15,608 nt of DNA from an uncultured Eubacteriales bacterium. GTDB lineage: Bacteria; Bacillota; Clostridia; Oscillospirales; Butyricicoccaceae. The stretch is taken from assembly GCA_934636325.1 (NCBI GenBank), contig CAKUAK010000118.1:1-15608 (forward strand), read 5' to 3'. Below, in pieces: positions 7,727 to 13,838 of the stretch (position 1 is its first letter; every line of letters starts with the position of its first letter). The notes under the pieces were generated by a model. It worked only from the letters and a program-made list of their open reading frames with translations, made no database searches and was not told where the DNA came from. The position numbers and the translations under genes are program-made.

Positions 7727-7987
7727 CTACATGAGCTTTTCAAGCAATTTGAGTATTTCCGCGATCTTCTCTTCACGCTCGGCGTCGGTCTTGGCGTCCT
7801 TGACACAGCCGCACATGTGGGCCTGGATTATCTCGCGGTTGGCCCGCTTGAGGACGCTCTCGGCCGCCATGACCTGATTGGATATATCAAGGCAATAGCG
7901 GTCCTCCTCGACCATCCTTATAACGCCGTCTATCTGACCCGAAGCCGTTTTGAGAAGGCGCAGCACCTTGGCTTTATCGGCTCTCAC
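7727..7987 (-). CDS. csoR: CsoR copper-sensing repressor
   Basis: Small all-helical metal-sensing repressor of 86 residues in the CsoR/RcnR/FrmR family. The Cu(I) ligand set Cys-His-Cys is complete: C32 (RYCLDI), H57 and C61 (QAHMCGC). The spacings of 25 and 4 residues are those of true CsoR proteins. Copper binding releases the protein from DNA and opens the promoter of the pump operon. The start is GTG at 7987, forming GTGA with the copA stop (4-bp overlap), a typical translational-coupling arrangement. A purine-rich stretch, GAGGTGG, lies about 10 bases upstream inside copA. The predicted target is the 19-bp palindrome at 10572-10590 before copA. The box at 11812-11830 is a possible second target. 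The fit to the family is very good. Confidence 0.95.
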   Translation of the reverse strand: MRADKAKVLRLLKTASGQIDGVIRMVEEDRYCLDISNQVMAAESVLKRANREIIQAHMCGCVKDAKTDAEREEKIAEILKLLEKLM

Positions 7988-8190
7988 TGTACCGACACCA
8001 CCTCATAGCCGGCGTCCTCGACGGCCTTCTTGAGCACATCGTCGGATACATCATGACTCAGCGTGACAGCCGCCGTTCCCGCGTCGAGGTCGACCTTTGC
8101 TTCGACGCCGTCGATGGCGTTGAGGGCCTTTTCTACCCTACCGCTGCAATGTGTGCACATCATGCCCTCGATCTTCATTGTCTTTGTCAT
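7984..8190 (-). CDS. Possible internal start giving free CopZ-like chaperone
   Basis: Within copA, in the same frame, an ATG at 8188-8190 begins a 68-residue segment (MTKTMKIEGMMCTHCSGRVE and onward to GYEVVSVQ). This is exactly the length and shape of a free CopZ protein, with the Cu(I)-binding MxCxxC motif at residues 10-15. AAAGGAGA at 8198-8205 places GGAG 8 bases before this ATG, an ideal ribosome site. The upstream codons spell a lysine-rich linker that could be read-through of an ancestral gap between copA and copZ. A nested product of the same gene is therefore plausible. The sequence cannot show whether it is made in the cell. Confidence 0.5.
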   Translation of the reverse strand: MTKTMKIEGMMCTHCSGRVEKALNAIDGVEAKVDLDAGTAAVTLSHDVSDDVLKKAVEDAGYEVVSVQ

Positions 8191-10551
8191 TTTCGCTTCT
8201 CCTTTATTTTTCTTGTTTTCGATAACTGTATTCTGCTCGTGCCTTACGGCGGTCTCGGCCTCCCTGACGGTATCGGGCTTATGCTCGGCCTTGAAGAAAT
8301 TGAGGCGCAGCGCGTTGGAAACCACGCATACCGACGAAAGGCTCATGGCTGCGGCACCGAACATCGGCGTCAGCCTTATGCCGAAGGCATTGTAAAGAAG
8401 TCCGGCGGCCAGCGGTATGCCGACCGAGTTATAGAAGAATGCCCAGAAGAGGTTCTCTTTTATATTCTTTATGACCGACCGGCTGAGGCGGTATGCCGTG
8501 ACGGCGTCAAGAAGATCGCTCTTCATCAGGACGACGTCGGCGCTTTCGATGGCGATATCGGTGCCTGCGCCGATGGCGACGCCGACATCGGCGCGGACAA
8601 GGGCAGGTGCGTCGTTGATGCCGTCGCCTATCATGGCGACCTTCTTGCCCTCCTCGCGCAGAGCGCGGACATGGCTTTCCTTATCGCCGGGCAGGACCTC
8701 GGCTATCGTCCTCGTTATGCCCAGCTGACGCCCGATGGCCTCGGCTGTCGTGCGGTTATCACCGGTCAGCATGATGACATCGAGCCCAAGCTGACGCATG
8801 CGGTCGATGGCAAGACGGGACGTCGGCTTTACGACGTCGGCCGCGCCTATAAGTCCGATAGCCTGTCCCTCGCGGGCAAAGAAGAGGGGTGTGCGGCCCT
8901 CCGAGGCCATTGCATCGGCATCGGCCTCAAGGGCCGATATATCGGCGCCGACCTTTTCCATAAGCCTGCGGTTGCCGCCGTAATACCTCACTCCGCCGAC
9001 CGTACCGGCAATGCCCATGCCCTCTATATTTTCAAAGTCGCCGCAGGTCTCGGGCTCTATGCCCATCTCTTCGGCCTTTTTGATAACGGCATCGGCCAGG
9101 GGATGCTGGCTGGCCTTTTCCAGCGAGACGGCGGCCTTCATGAGCTCGACCTCCGATACGCCGGCCGTCACGATATCGGTTACCCTGGGCGCGCCCTCGG
9201 TGACTGTGCCGGTCTTGTCGAGCACGACGGTGTCTATACCGTGAAGGGTCTCCAGCGCGGCGGCGTTTTTAAAGAGGACGCCGCTCTTCGCGCCGACACC
9301 TGTGCCGACCATGATGGCGACCGGCGTTGCCAGACCCAGCGCGCAGGGGCAGGATATGACCAGCACCGATATGGCGCAGGAAAGGGCGAACTCGGCCGTC
9401 TGCCCGGCTATGAGCCAGCCTATGCCTGTTATGAGCGAGATGGTCATGACGACCGGAACGAATACGCCGGCCACCTTATCGGCCAGCTTGGCTATCGGGG
9501 CCTTGGAGGCGCTGGCCTCTTCGACAAGGGCGACTATCTGTGCAAGTGTGGTATCCTCGCCGACGCGGGTTGCGCGGAACTTGAAGAAACCGTTCTTATT
9601 TATCGTCGCGGCCACCGCCGTGCTGCCCGGCTTCTTTTCGACCGGCATGCTCTCGCCGGTGATGGCAGATTCATCGACCTGGGAATAGCCCTCGGTCACG
9701 ACACCGTCGACCGGGATGCTCTGCCCCGGCCTGACGACAACGATATCGCCCTGCATGACCTCGGACACCGGGATGGTCATCTCGACGCCGTCGCGCTCGA
9801 CCGAGGCCGTCTTGGGCGCGAGGTCGAGCAGCTTTGATATGGCGTTCTTTGCCTTGCCCTTGCTCTTTTCCTCCATGTATTTGCCGATGCCGACCAGAGT
9901 GACTATCATAGCCGAACTTTCAAAGTAAAGATCCATGTGGTATTTATGGACGAGGGCCATATCGCCTGCGCCGAGGCCGTAGCTCATGCGGTAAATAGCG
10001 AATATGCCGTAAAGCAGAGCGGCCGAAGAGCCGACGGCGATAAGGCTGTCCATATTGGGTGAGCCGGAGAACAGACGCCTGAAGCCGTTGGTGTAATAAT
10101 GGCCGTTGAGTATCAGTATCGGCAATGTTATAAGGAACTGTGTAAAGGCAAAGGACACCGCGTTGGGCATGCCGCTCAGGAACGAGGGCAGCGGCAGCGA
10201 TATCATATGCCCCATGGAAACATACATGAGGGGGATCAGAAGTCCGATCGACCAGAGCAGCCTGACCTTCGAAGCGTGGAGCCGCTTTTCATCCATGCTT
10301 CCGTCGGCCTCCACGGCCGCGCTTCCGGCCTTTTTATCGGCGCCCTTGACCGACGCGCCGTATCCGGCCTTTTCGACGGCGGCGATTATCTTTCGGTCGT
10401 CGGTAATGTTTTCATCATATTCGACGGTCATGCTGTTGGTCATAAGACTGACCTCGGCCTTTGTCACGCCCTCGGTCTTGCTTACCGCCTTTTCGACATG
10501 GGCAGAGCAGGCCGAGCATGTCATACCCGTCACATTAAAATGCTGTTTCAT
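7984..10551 (-). CDS. copA: Copper-exporting P1B-type ATPase with C-terminal CopZ-like domain
   Basis: Membrane Cu(I) efflux pump of 855 residues. An N-terminal heavy-metal domain carries GMTCSACSAHVEKAV (9-23). The membrane metal site is CPC at 401-403. Catalytic motifs are ITGES (297-301, actuator), DKTGT (445-449, phosphorylated Asp445), the SQHPLADA nucleotide site (His483-Pro484), TGDNR (596-600) and GDGINDAP (642-649). Late-helix copper motifs YNSVGIPLAAG and MSLSSVCVVSNALRL are present. After a charged linker (about 755-787), a second heavy-metal domain with GMMCTHCSGRVEKAL ends the protein. A C-terminal domain is unusual for CopA and looks like a fused CopZ chaperone. AAGGAGG lies 8 bases before the ATG. 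CsoR overlaps its 3' end. Regulation by CsoR at 10572-10590 is expected. Confidence 0.96.
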   Translation of the reverse strand: MKQHFNVTGMTCSACSAHVEKAVSKTEGVTKAEVSLMTNSMTVEYDENITDDRKIIAAVEKAGYGASVKGADKKAGSAAVEADGSMDEKRLHASKVRLLWSIGLLIPLMYVSMGHMISLPLPSFLSGMPNAVSFAFTQFLITLPILILNGHYYTNGFRRLFSGSPNMDSLIAVGSSAALLYGIFAIYRMSYGLGAGDMALVHKYHMDLYFESSAMIVTLVGIGKYMEEKSKGKAKNAISKLLDLAPKTASVERDGVEMTIPVSEVMQGDIVVVRPGQSIPVDGVVTEGYSQVDESAITGESMPVEKKPGSTAVAATINKNGFFKFRATRVGEDTTLAQIVALVEEASASKAPIAKLADKVAGVFVPVVMTISLITGIGWLIAGQTAEFALSCAISVLVISCPCALGLATPVAIMVGTGVGAKSGVLFKNAAALETLHGIDTVVLDKTGTVTEGAPRVTDIVTAGVSEVELMKAAVSLEKASQHPLADAVIKKAEEMGIEPETCGDFENIEGMGIAGTVGGVRYYGGNRRLMEKVGADISALEADADAMASEGRTPLFFAREGQAIGLIGAADVVKPTSRLAIDRMRQLGLDVIMLTGDNRTTAEAIGRQLGITRTIAEVLPGDKESHVRALREEGKKVAMIGDGINDAPALVRADVGVAIGAGTDIAIESADVVLMKSDLLDAVTAYRLSRSVIKNIKENLFWAFFYNSVGIPLAAGLLYNAFGIRLTPMFGAAAMSLSSVCVVSNALRLNFFKAEHKPDTVREAETAVRHEQNTVIENKKNKGEAKMTKTMKIEGMMCTHCSGRVEKALNAIDGVEAKVDLDAGTAAVTLSHDVSDDVLKKAVEDAGYEVVSVQ

Positions 10552-10571
10552 TGTTTTCGCCTCCTTGACAC

Positions 10572-10590
10572 TACACCCCCCTGGGGTGTA
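10572..10590. promoter_or_regulatory. CsoR-type operator of the copper operon
   Basis: TACACCCCCCTGGGGTGTA is an inverted repeat with 8-bp arms (TACACCCC and GGGGTGTA) and a 3-base centre. GC-rich C4/G4 palindromes of this kind are the known target type of CsoR proteins. It starts 8 bases past the copA -10 hexamer, over the transcription start region, as expected for a repressor site. Confidence 0.8.
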
Positions 10591-10597
10591 TCTACAT

Positions 10598-10625
10598 ACT
10601 ATACCTATCCGATATGTTTTGTCAA
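10598..10625 (-). promoter_or_regulatory. Promoter of copA-csoR
   Basis: On the minus strand TTGACA (10620-10625) and TATAGT (10598-10603) are 16 bases apart. The CsoR-type operator follows immediately and the copA ATG is about 47 bases downstream of the -10. Confidence 0.75.
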
Positions 10626-10696
10626 CACCTTTTTTGATATACCGGCTTACATGCCGAAAGGCGGATTTTTGCCCACGGCATCATGGTCATCTGCGG

Positions 10697-10725
10697 TTGC
10701 AATGGCAAAAAACATGTGATATTAT
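10697..10725 (+). promoter_or_regulatory. Promoter of the 97-residue protein gene
   Basis: TTGCAA (10697-10702) and TATTAT (10720-10725) are 17 bases apart, with a TG element just before the -10. It drives rightward transcription towards the gene at 10781. Confidence 0.6.
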
Positions 10726-10740
10726 ATTTTTCAGGGAGTT

Positions 10741-10757
10741 CGCGGCGATACGCCGCG
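10741..10757 (+). other. Hairpin in the leader of the 97-residue protein gene
   Basis: CGCGGCG and CGCCGCG form a perfect 7-bp stem around the 3-base loop ATA. It lies about 15 bases after the -10 and 11 bases before the ribosome site. It could sit at or near the 5' end of the message and stabilise it. No T-run follows, so it is not a terminator. Confidence 0.5.
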
Positions 10758-10780
10758 GCATCATGATTGGAGGAAAAAAC

Positions 10781-11074
10781 ATGAAAGTCTACGACAGAAT
10801 AAAAAAAGAGGACGTCGATCTGACAACAGAGCAGCTCATCGACCTCATCGTCCATCATAACCGCCAGGTCGATCTTATCTTCGATCATAAGATCACCGAC
10901 GCCGACGGATACCTGACATGGGACGCCGAGAACTGGACAGCACTCGATACAAAGCGCTTCATCCGCTGCTATTCGCTTGAAGGCCGTGTTCTCAACGACT
11001 CGACACGTCACAACATCTATGACCTCAAGGGCTATTTCAACCCCGAGGACGCCAAGGAAGTCATCCTCGGCTAA
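10781..11074 (+). CDS. Conserved-looking small protein of unknown function (97 aa)
   Basis: I do not recognise this protein. It is 97 residues, soluble, with no signal peptide or membrane segment and a single cysteine (C63). It is rich in charged residues (KVYDRIKKEDVDLTTEQLID), aromatic in the middle (YLTWDAENWTALDTKRF), and ends with YFNPEDAKEVILG. The start is secure: GGAGG at 10769-10773 lies 7 bases before the ATG. A good promoter precedes it and a strong terminator follows within 20 bases, so it is a stand-alone transcription unit. The third codon position favours C, as in the neighbouring genes, which supports it being a resident coding gene. Its neighbours are the copper operon and the ECF gene, both on the opposite strand, so context gives no functional clue. 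Confidence 0.85.
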   Translation: MKVYDRIKKEDVDLTTEQLIDLIVHHNRQVDLIFDHKITDADGYLTWDAENWTALDTKRFIRCYSLEGRVLNDSTRHNIYDLKGYFNPEDAKEVILG

Positions 11075-11090
11075 TTTCACCGCGACCATC

Positions 11091-11119
11091 GCCGCCGTCA
11101 CTGTACGGCGGCTTTTTTT
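11091..11119 (+). terminator. Terminator of the 97-residue protein gene
   Basis: GCCGCCGT (11091-11098) pairs with ACGGCGGC (11105-11112) around a 6-base loop and is followed by seven T residues. This is a strong rho-independent terminator, 17 bases after the stop codon. Confidence 0.9.
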
Positions 11120-11128
11120 GCCCATGCG

Positions 11129-11160
11129 AAAAGACCGCCCGAAACCATAGGCGGTCTTTT
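11129..11160 (-). terminator. Bidirectional terminator after the ECF gene
   Basis: AAAAGACCGCC (11129-11139) and GGCGGTCTTTT (11150-11160) form an 11-bp stem with A and T runs at both ends. It can therefore stop transcription of the ECF gene on the minus strand and any read-through on the plus strand. Confidence 0.85.
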
Positions 11161-11199
11161 CTCTGGTTATTTAGAATGAAGCGCCAAGAAGATCAAAAA

Positions 11200-11772
11200 T
11201 CAAAGCTTCTGGAATATCCCGGCCTTCTTGAGTGCCGGACGAAGCGCAAAGGTCAGAAGCACCGATACGATAACGGCGATAAGGCCGTTGACAAGGGACA
11301 CTGTGCCCTTTTGAATAGCGACGGCAAGTACAGTCTCCCATACGCCGCTGTTGATGAAATACTGGACGATGATGGTCTTGGAAACATAAAGGATGACATA
11401 TGTTACCGAGCCGCATATACCGCCGATAATGGTAAAGAGCCTTTCCTTTTTCGAGTCTTTGCCCATGCCGATGCGGCAGACAAGACCGGCGACAAGTCCC
11501 ATCATAAACTTATTGATAAAGGTGATCCACGCTTCGGAAGCATAAGAGGGATCCATCAGGTCATAAAGGGCCGAGCCGATGCCGGCCGAAAGACCGCCGG
11601 TCAGCGGGCCGAACAACAGGCCGCCGAGGATACAGACAACATTGCCGAGATGGAGCATTGTCTTACCCAAAGCCGTGGGGATATCTATATGAAGATATGT
11701 TGCGGCGAATACCATTGCCGACAGAACGCCGATGAGGGCGATCCGCCTTGTCGTGAACTTCTTGTTTTCCAT
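11200..11772 (-). CDS. ECF transporter substrate-binding (S) component
   Basis: Integral membrane protein of 190 residues with about six hydrophobic segments (roughly 11-28, 42-56, 57-72, 86-104, 112-134, 155-178). The pattern MLHLGNVVCILGGLLFGPLTGG followed by LSAGIGSALYDLMDP (38-74) is typical of S components of energy-coupling-factor vitamin transporters, in the riboflavin-type S-component superfamily. Such proteins bind a vitamin and dock to a shared EcfA/EcfA'/EcfT module. None of those is in the window, so this is a group II system relying on a module elsewhere. The divergent MocR regulator suggests a vitamin B6-type or aminated substrate, but this is inference from context; riboflavin or another vitamin remains possible. 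GAGG lies 10 bases before the ATG, a modest ribosome site. Two possible control elements lie upstream: a C4/G4 box and three ACCAGTT boxes. Confidence 0.87.
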   Translation of the reverse strand: MENKKFTTRRIALIGVLSAMVFAATYLHIDIPTALGKTMLHLGNVVCILGGLLFGPLTGGLSAGIGSALYDLMDPSYASEAWITFINKFMMGLVAGLVCRIGMGKDSKKERLFTIIGGICGSVTYVILYVSKTIIVQYFINSGVWETVLAVAIQKGTVSLVNGLIAVIVSVLLTFALRPALKKAGIFQKL

Positions 11773-11802
11773 TTTGCAGTTACCTCGTTTCTCTTCTGCG
11801 CC

Positions 11803-11831
11803 TTGACAGGCGCACCCCCTTGGGGTATGCT
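11803..11831 (+). promoter_or_regulatory. Candidate MocR-gene promoter with operator-like spacer
   Basis: TTGACA (11803-11808) and TATGCT (11826-11831) are separated by 17 bases on the plus strand, a good sigma-A match. Most of the C4/G4 box lies in the spacer. Transcription would start near 11838, giving a leader that contains all three ACCAGTT boxes, so the MocR protein could repress itself. Confidence 0.5.
11812..11830. promoter_or_regulatory. C4/G4 inverted repeat resembling the CsoR operator
   Basis: GCACCCCCTTGGGGTATGC has near-palindromic arms; on the minus strand GCATACCCC and GGGGGTGC flank AA. It resembles the copA operator at 10572-10590, and both are followed on the minus strand by TGTCAAGG at almost the same distance. 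It lies just downstream of the ECF -10 and inside the plus-strand promoter spacer, so a bound repressor could act in both directions. Confidence 0.5.
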
Positions 11832-11832
11832 A

Positions 11833-11838
11833 ATTATA
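11833..11838 (-). promoter_or_regulatory. -10 element of the ECF gene promoter
   Basis: A perfect TATAAT on the minus strand. No recognisable -35 lies 16-18 bases upstream (the sequence there is AT-rich). An ACCAGTT-type box occupies the spacer and a second lies around -35 to -40, the arrangement of a promoter that depends on an activator. Confidence 0.5.
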
Positions 11839-11841
11839 ATT

Positions 11842-11896
11842 CCAAACTGGATATATTAAAATGACCAGTTTGAATATTTTTGACCATACCAGTTGG
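11842..11896. promoter_or_regulatory. Three ACCAGTT boxes, probable MocR operator
   Basis: CCAAACTGG (11842-11850) is inverted relative to CCAGTTTG (11865-11872), and ACCAGTTGG (11888-11896) is a direct copy of the second. The first two form an inverted repeat with 8-bp arms (CAAACTGG and CCAGTTTG). Sites made of direct plus inverted repeats in the gap beside the regulator gene are the usual pattern for MocR-type regulators. Confidence 0.6.
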
Positions 11897-11906
11897 AGGC
11901 ATGGAT

Positions 11907-13307
11907 ATGAATCTTATCTCGGCCCATCTTGACCCCGGAAGCCGGGTGCCCCTTTATATACAGCTCCACGATCACCTCGCCTTCGAGATATCCTCGGGCG
12001 GCATACGCGAGCACGAGCGCCTTCCCGGGCGGCGTCAGGCGGCAAAGCTGCTGGGTGTCAGTCTGAGTACAGTCGACAGCGCCTATCAGCTGCTGGCCAG
12101 CGAGGGATATATAATATCCCACCCGCGCTCGGGCTTCACGGCATGCCGGATAGAACCGCTCTCCCCGCCGGTCGTATCGGAACCAAGCATCCCGGCCCCG
12201 CCGCACGAAACGCCCTCCTCCCCCCTCTGCTCTTTCGAGACCGGCGGAATGGACACATCTCTCTTCCCCTTCAAAACATGGGGACGCCTCTTCAAGGATG
12301 CCCTTTATAACCGTCCGGACCTGCTCAACCGCGGCGACCCCTGCGGAGACGCCGACCTGCGCGAGGCCATAAGCCTCTACCTTCACCATTCAAGGGGGGT
12401 AGCCTGCACATCCGACCGAATAATCGTCGGCGCCGGCATGGAATACCTTCTCGGCCTGTTGTGCCATCTTCTAAAGGGACGACGTGCCGCTGTCGAGGAC
12501 CCCGGATATCCAAAGATACACCAGATCCTCGGAAGCTTCGGCATGGAGGTCAGCTTCATACCCCTTGACAAATACGGCATGGAGCCGGAGGCCCTCGCCC
12601 GCTCGGGGGCCGACATCGCCTATCTGACCCCCAGCCACCAGTTCCCCACCGGCGCCGTCACCCCGGCCGGACGGCGCACCGAGCTTCTCAAATGGGCCTC
12701 TGACAGGCCGGGACGGTATGTCATCGAGGACGATTACGATTCCGAGTTCCGCTTCGATGGCCGTCCCATGCCCTGCATGCAGACCCTCGACCCGATCCGT
12801 GTCATATATATCGGCACATTTTCCCGCACCATCGCCCCGGCCATAAGGATAGCCTATATGGTGCTGCCGCCAGCGCTTATGGAACAATACCGCCGCGACT
12901 TCACCTTTTTCTCGAGCACGGTCTCCCGCTTCGAGCAGCAGGCCCTTAGGCGCTATATCGCCGAAGGCCACTTCGGCCGCAGTCTGAGCCGCATGAAAAA
13001 CCGATACCGTGACCGCCGCGACATGCTGATCGCGGCCCTGCACGACGCCTTCGGCCAGGACTGCCGCCTTGAAAACACCCACACCGGGCTCAGCTTTCTT
13101 TTCCGCTCAGGCAGCATGACGCCGGAGGAGGTCGTCTCCCGGCGGGCGCGTGAACTGGGGCTGGCCGTAAACGGCCTTGACCTTTACCGCTTTCTGCCCG
13201 CCGCCACGCCACACCCGGCATGCTTCGTCCTCGGCTTCGGGACGCTGGACGAAAAAAGCATCCCCGCCGCCGTGAGCCTTCTGAAACGGGCCATATATGA
13301 TATATAA
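11907..13307 (+). CDS. MocR/PdxR-type GntR regulator with aminotransferase-fold domain
   Basis: Transcription regulator of 466 residues. An N-terminal GntR winged helix (about 12-80; LYIQLHDHLAFEIS, then LLGVSLSTVDSAYQLLASEG) is followed by a Pro-rich linker (about 85-108). A fold-type I aminotransferase-like domain covers about 112-466. Ligand-site landmarks are present: SHQFPTGAVTP (243-253) and EDDYDSEFRF (274-283). The Schiff-base lysine of the usual GTFSK motif is replaced by arginine (GTFSRTIAPAIRI, R307; codon CGC at 12825-12827). The start at 11907 is chosen because GGAGG (11895-11899) lies 7 bases before it. An ATG at 11901 is only one base from that site, and a TTG at 11880 has no site. 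MocR proteins normally sense PLP or an amino compound through PLP; this one may sense something else. It is divergent from the ECF gene, and the shared gap holds its likely operator. Confidence 0.92.
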   Translation: MNLISAHLDPGSRVPLYIQLHDHLAFEISSGGIREHERLPGRRQAAKLLGVSLSTVDSAYQLLASEGYIISHPRSGFTACRIEPLSPPVVSEPSIPAPPHETPSSPLCSFETGGMDTSLFPFKTWGRLFKDALYNRPDLLNRGDPCGDADLREAISLYLHHSRGVACTSDRIIVGAGMEYLLGLLCHLLKGRRAAVEDPGYPKIHQILGSFGMEVSFIPLDKYGMEPEALARSGADIAYLTPSHQFPTGAVTPAGRRTELLKWASDRPGRYVIEDDYDSEFRFDGRPMPCMQTLDPIRVIYIGTFSRTIAPAIRIAYMVLPPALMEQYRRDFTFFSSTVSRFEQQALRRYIAEGHFGRSLSRMKNRYRDRRDMLIAALHDAFGQDCRLENTHTGLSFLFRSGSMTPEEVVSRRARELGLAVNGLDLYRFLPAATPHPACFVLGFGTLDEKSIPAAVSLLKRAIYDI

Positions 13308-13317
13308 AGACATATAG

Positions 13318-13356
13318 AAGCATCCCCCGCTGCCGTGGCAGCGGGGGATGCTTTAT
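13318..13356 (+). terminator. Terminator of the MocR gene
   Basis: A nearly perfect stem of up to 17 bp (13318-13334 with 13337-13353; AAGCATCCCCCGCTGCC and its complement) is followed by TTTATT. The stem begins 11 bases after the stop codon. It is strong, and may also work partly in the other direction. Confidence 0.85.
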
Positions 13357-13369
13357 TGGATCTTAAAAA

Positions 13370-13546
13370 CTATTCTTCCGGCTCTTCGGGATCGCCGTCA
13401 CCCGAGGGTGTATCTGGGGTATCGCCATCTTCGGGCTTGCTCTCGATCGTCCCCTCTTCGGGAGACAGAGCCGGGGTCTCTGTCTCCTCCGGCTTTTCCT
13501 CATCTTCGCCGTCCCCGCCATTTGGGCAGAGTACCCCTCGGCGCAC
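13370..13546 (-). pseudogene. Acidic Pro/Glu-rich short frame, possible gene remnant
   Basis: I do not recognise this frame. It reads 58 codons from GTG at 13546 to TAG. From about residue 11 the product is strongly acidic and repetitive (GDGEDEEKPEETETP, later ESKPEDGDTPDTPSGDGDP, ending EEPEE), a composition seen in disordered tails of exported or wall proteins and unlikely to arise from random sequence. A TAA lies immediately upstream of the GTG, and the ribosome site is too close (GGA only 3 bases before it). In the neighbouring frame an ATG at 13578 gives MICFWYKEKCAEGYSAQMAG. One extra G in the GGGG run at about 13519-13523 would join this to the acidic tail. It may be a small frameshifted gene, the surviving 3' end of a larger gene, or a small gene with a weak start. 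Confidence 0.35.
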
Positions 13547-13729
13547 TTTTCCTTATACCAGAAGCATATCATCTTTTTTATTTTATGAATAAACCGACTT
13601 CCCCAAATGTATGATTTTCCGTCGTGAAATGCGCAAATTTTGTTACACCGCAAAGTTACATCAAATCGCATATCGTACCAAATGCAACCTGCCTTCTTTG
13701 ACCTTCCGCGTTTTGATCCTCCGTCCCGC
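13547..13729. other. AT-rich stretch without a recognisable gene
   Basis: Between the acidic short frame and the spoVT terminator I see no credible gene, RNA or repeat. Frames that stay open here on either strand have no ribosome site and implausible composition. Base composition drops towards AT compared with the flanking genes, as in a decayed or purely intergenic region. Confidence 0.5.
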
Positions 13730-13756
13730 AAAAAAGACTCTCCGCCAAGCGGAGAG
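13730..13756 (-). terminator. Terminator of spoVT
   Basis: CTCTCCGC (13738-13745) pairs with GCGGAGAG (13749-13756) around a 3-base loop. On the minus strand it is followed by TCTTTTTT (13737-13730). It lies about 80 bases beyond the spoVT stop; the gap 13757-13838 holds nothing I recognise. Confidence 0.8.
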
Positions 13757-13838
13757 CCGAAACTTATGTCAATATATCTTAAACCCGAAGCCGCCGCACG
13801 CCCGCTTTCCCATGGCCATGCCGTTATTGCAGGTATCT

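Noticed and set aside
8053..9837. Long open frame (594 codons) on the plus strand opposite copA
   Set aside because: It is fully inside copA, whose motifs are complete. The translated product is Gly, His, Asp and Arg rich without domains, has no ribosome site, and mirrors the codon bias of copA.
11772..11830. Riboswitch (FMN, TPP or similar) before the ECF gene
   Set aside because: The leader is only about 55-60 bases and shows none of the conserved cores; only a short hairpin (GCGCC/GGCGC, 11798-11813) is present.
11880..11906. TTG (11880) or ATG (11901) start for the MocR protein
   Set aside because: GGAGG at 11895-11899 is downstream of the TTG and only one base before the ATG at 11901; the ATG at 11907 has the normal 7-base spacing.
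13335..13592. 85-codon Ser/Pro/Gly-rich plus-strand frame
   Set aside because: It begins inside the MocR terminator stem and is the antisense image of the acidic minus-strand tail; no ribosome site.
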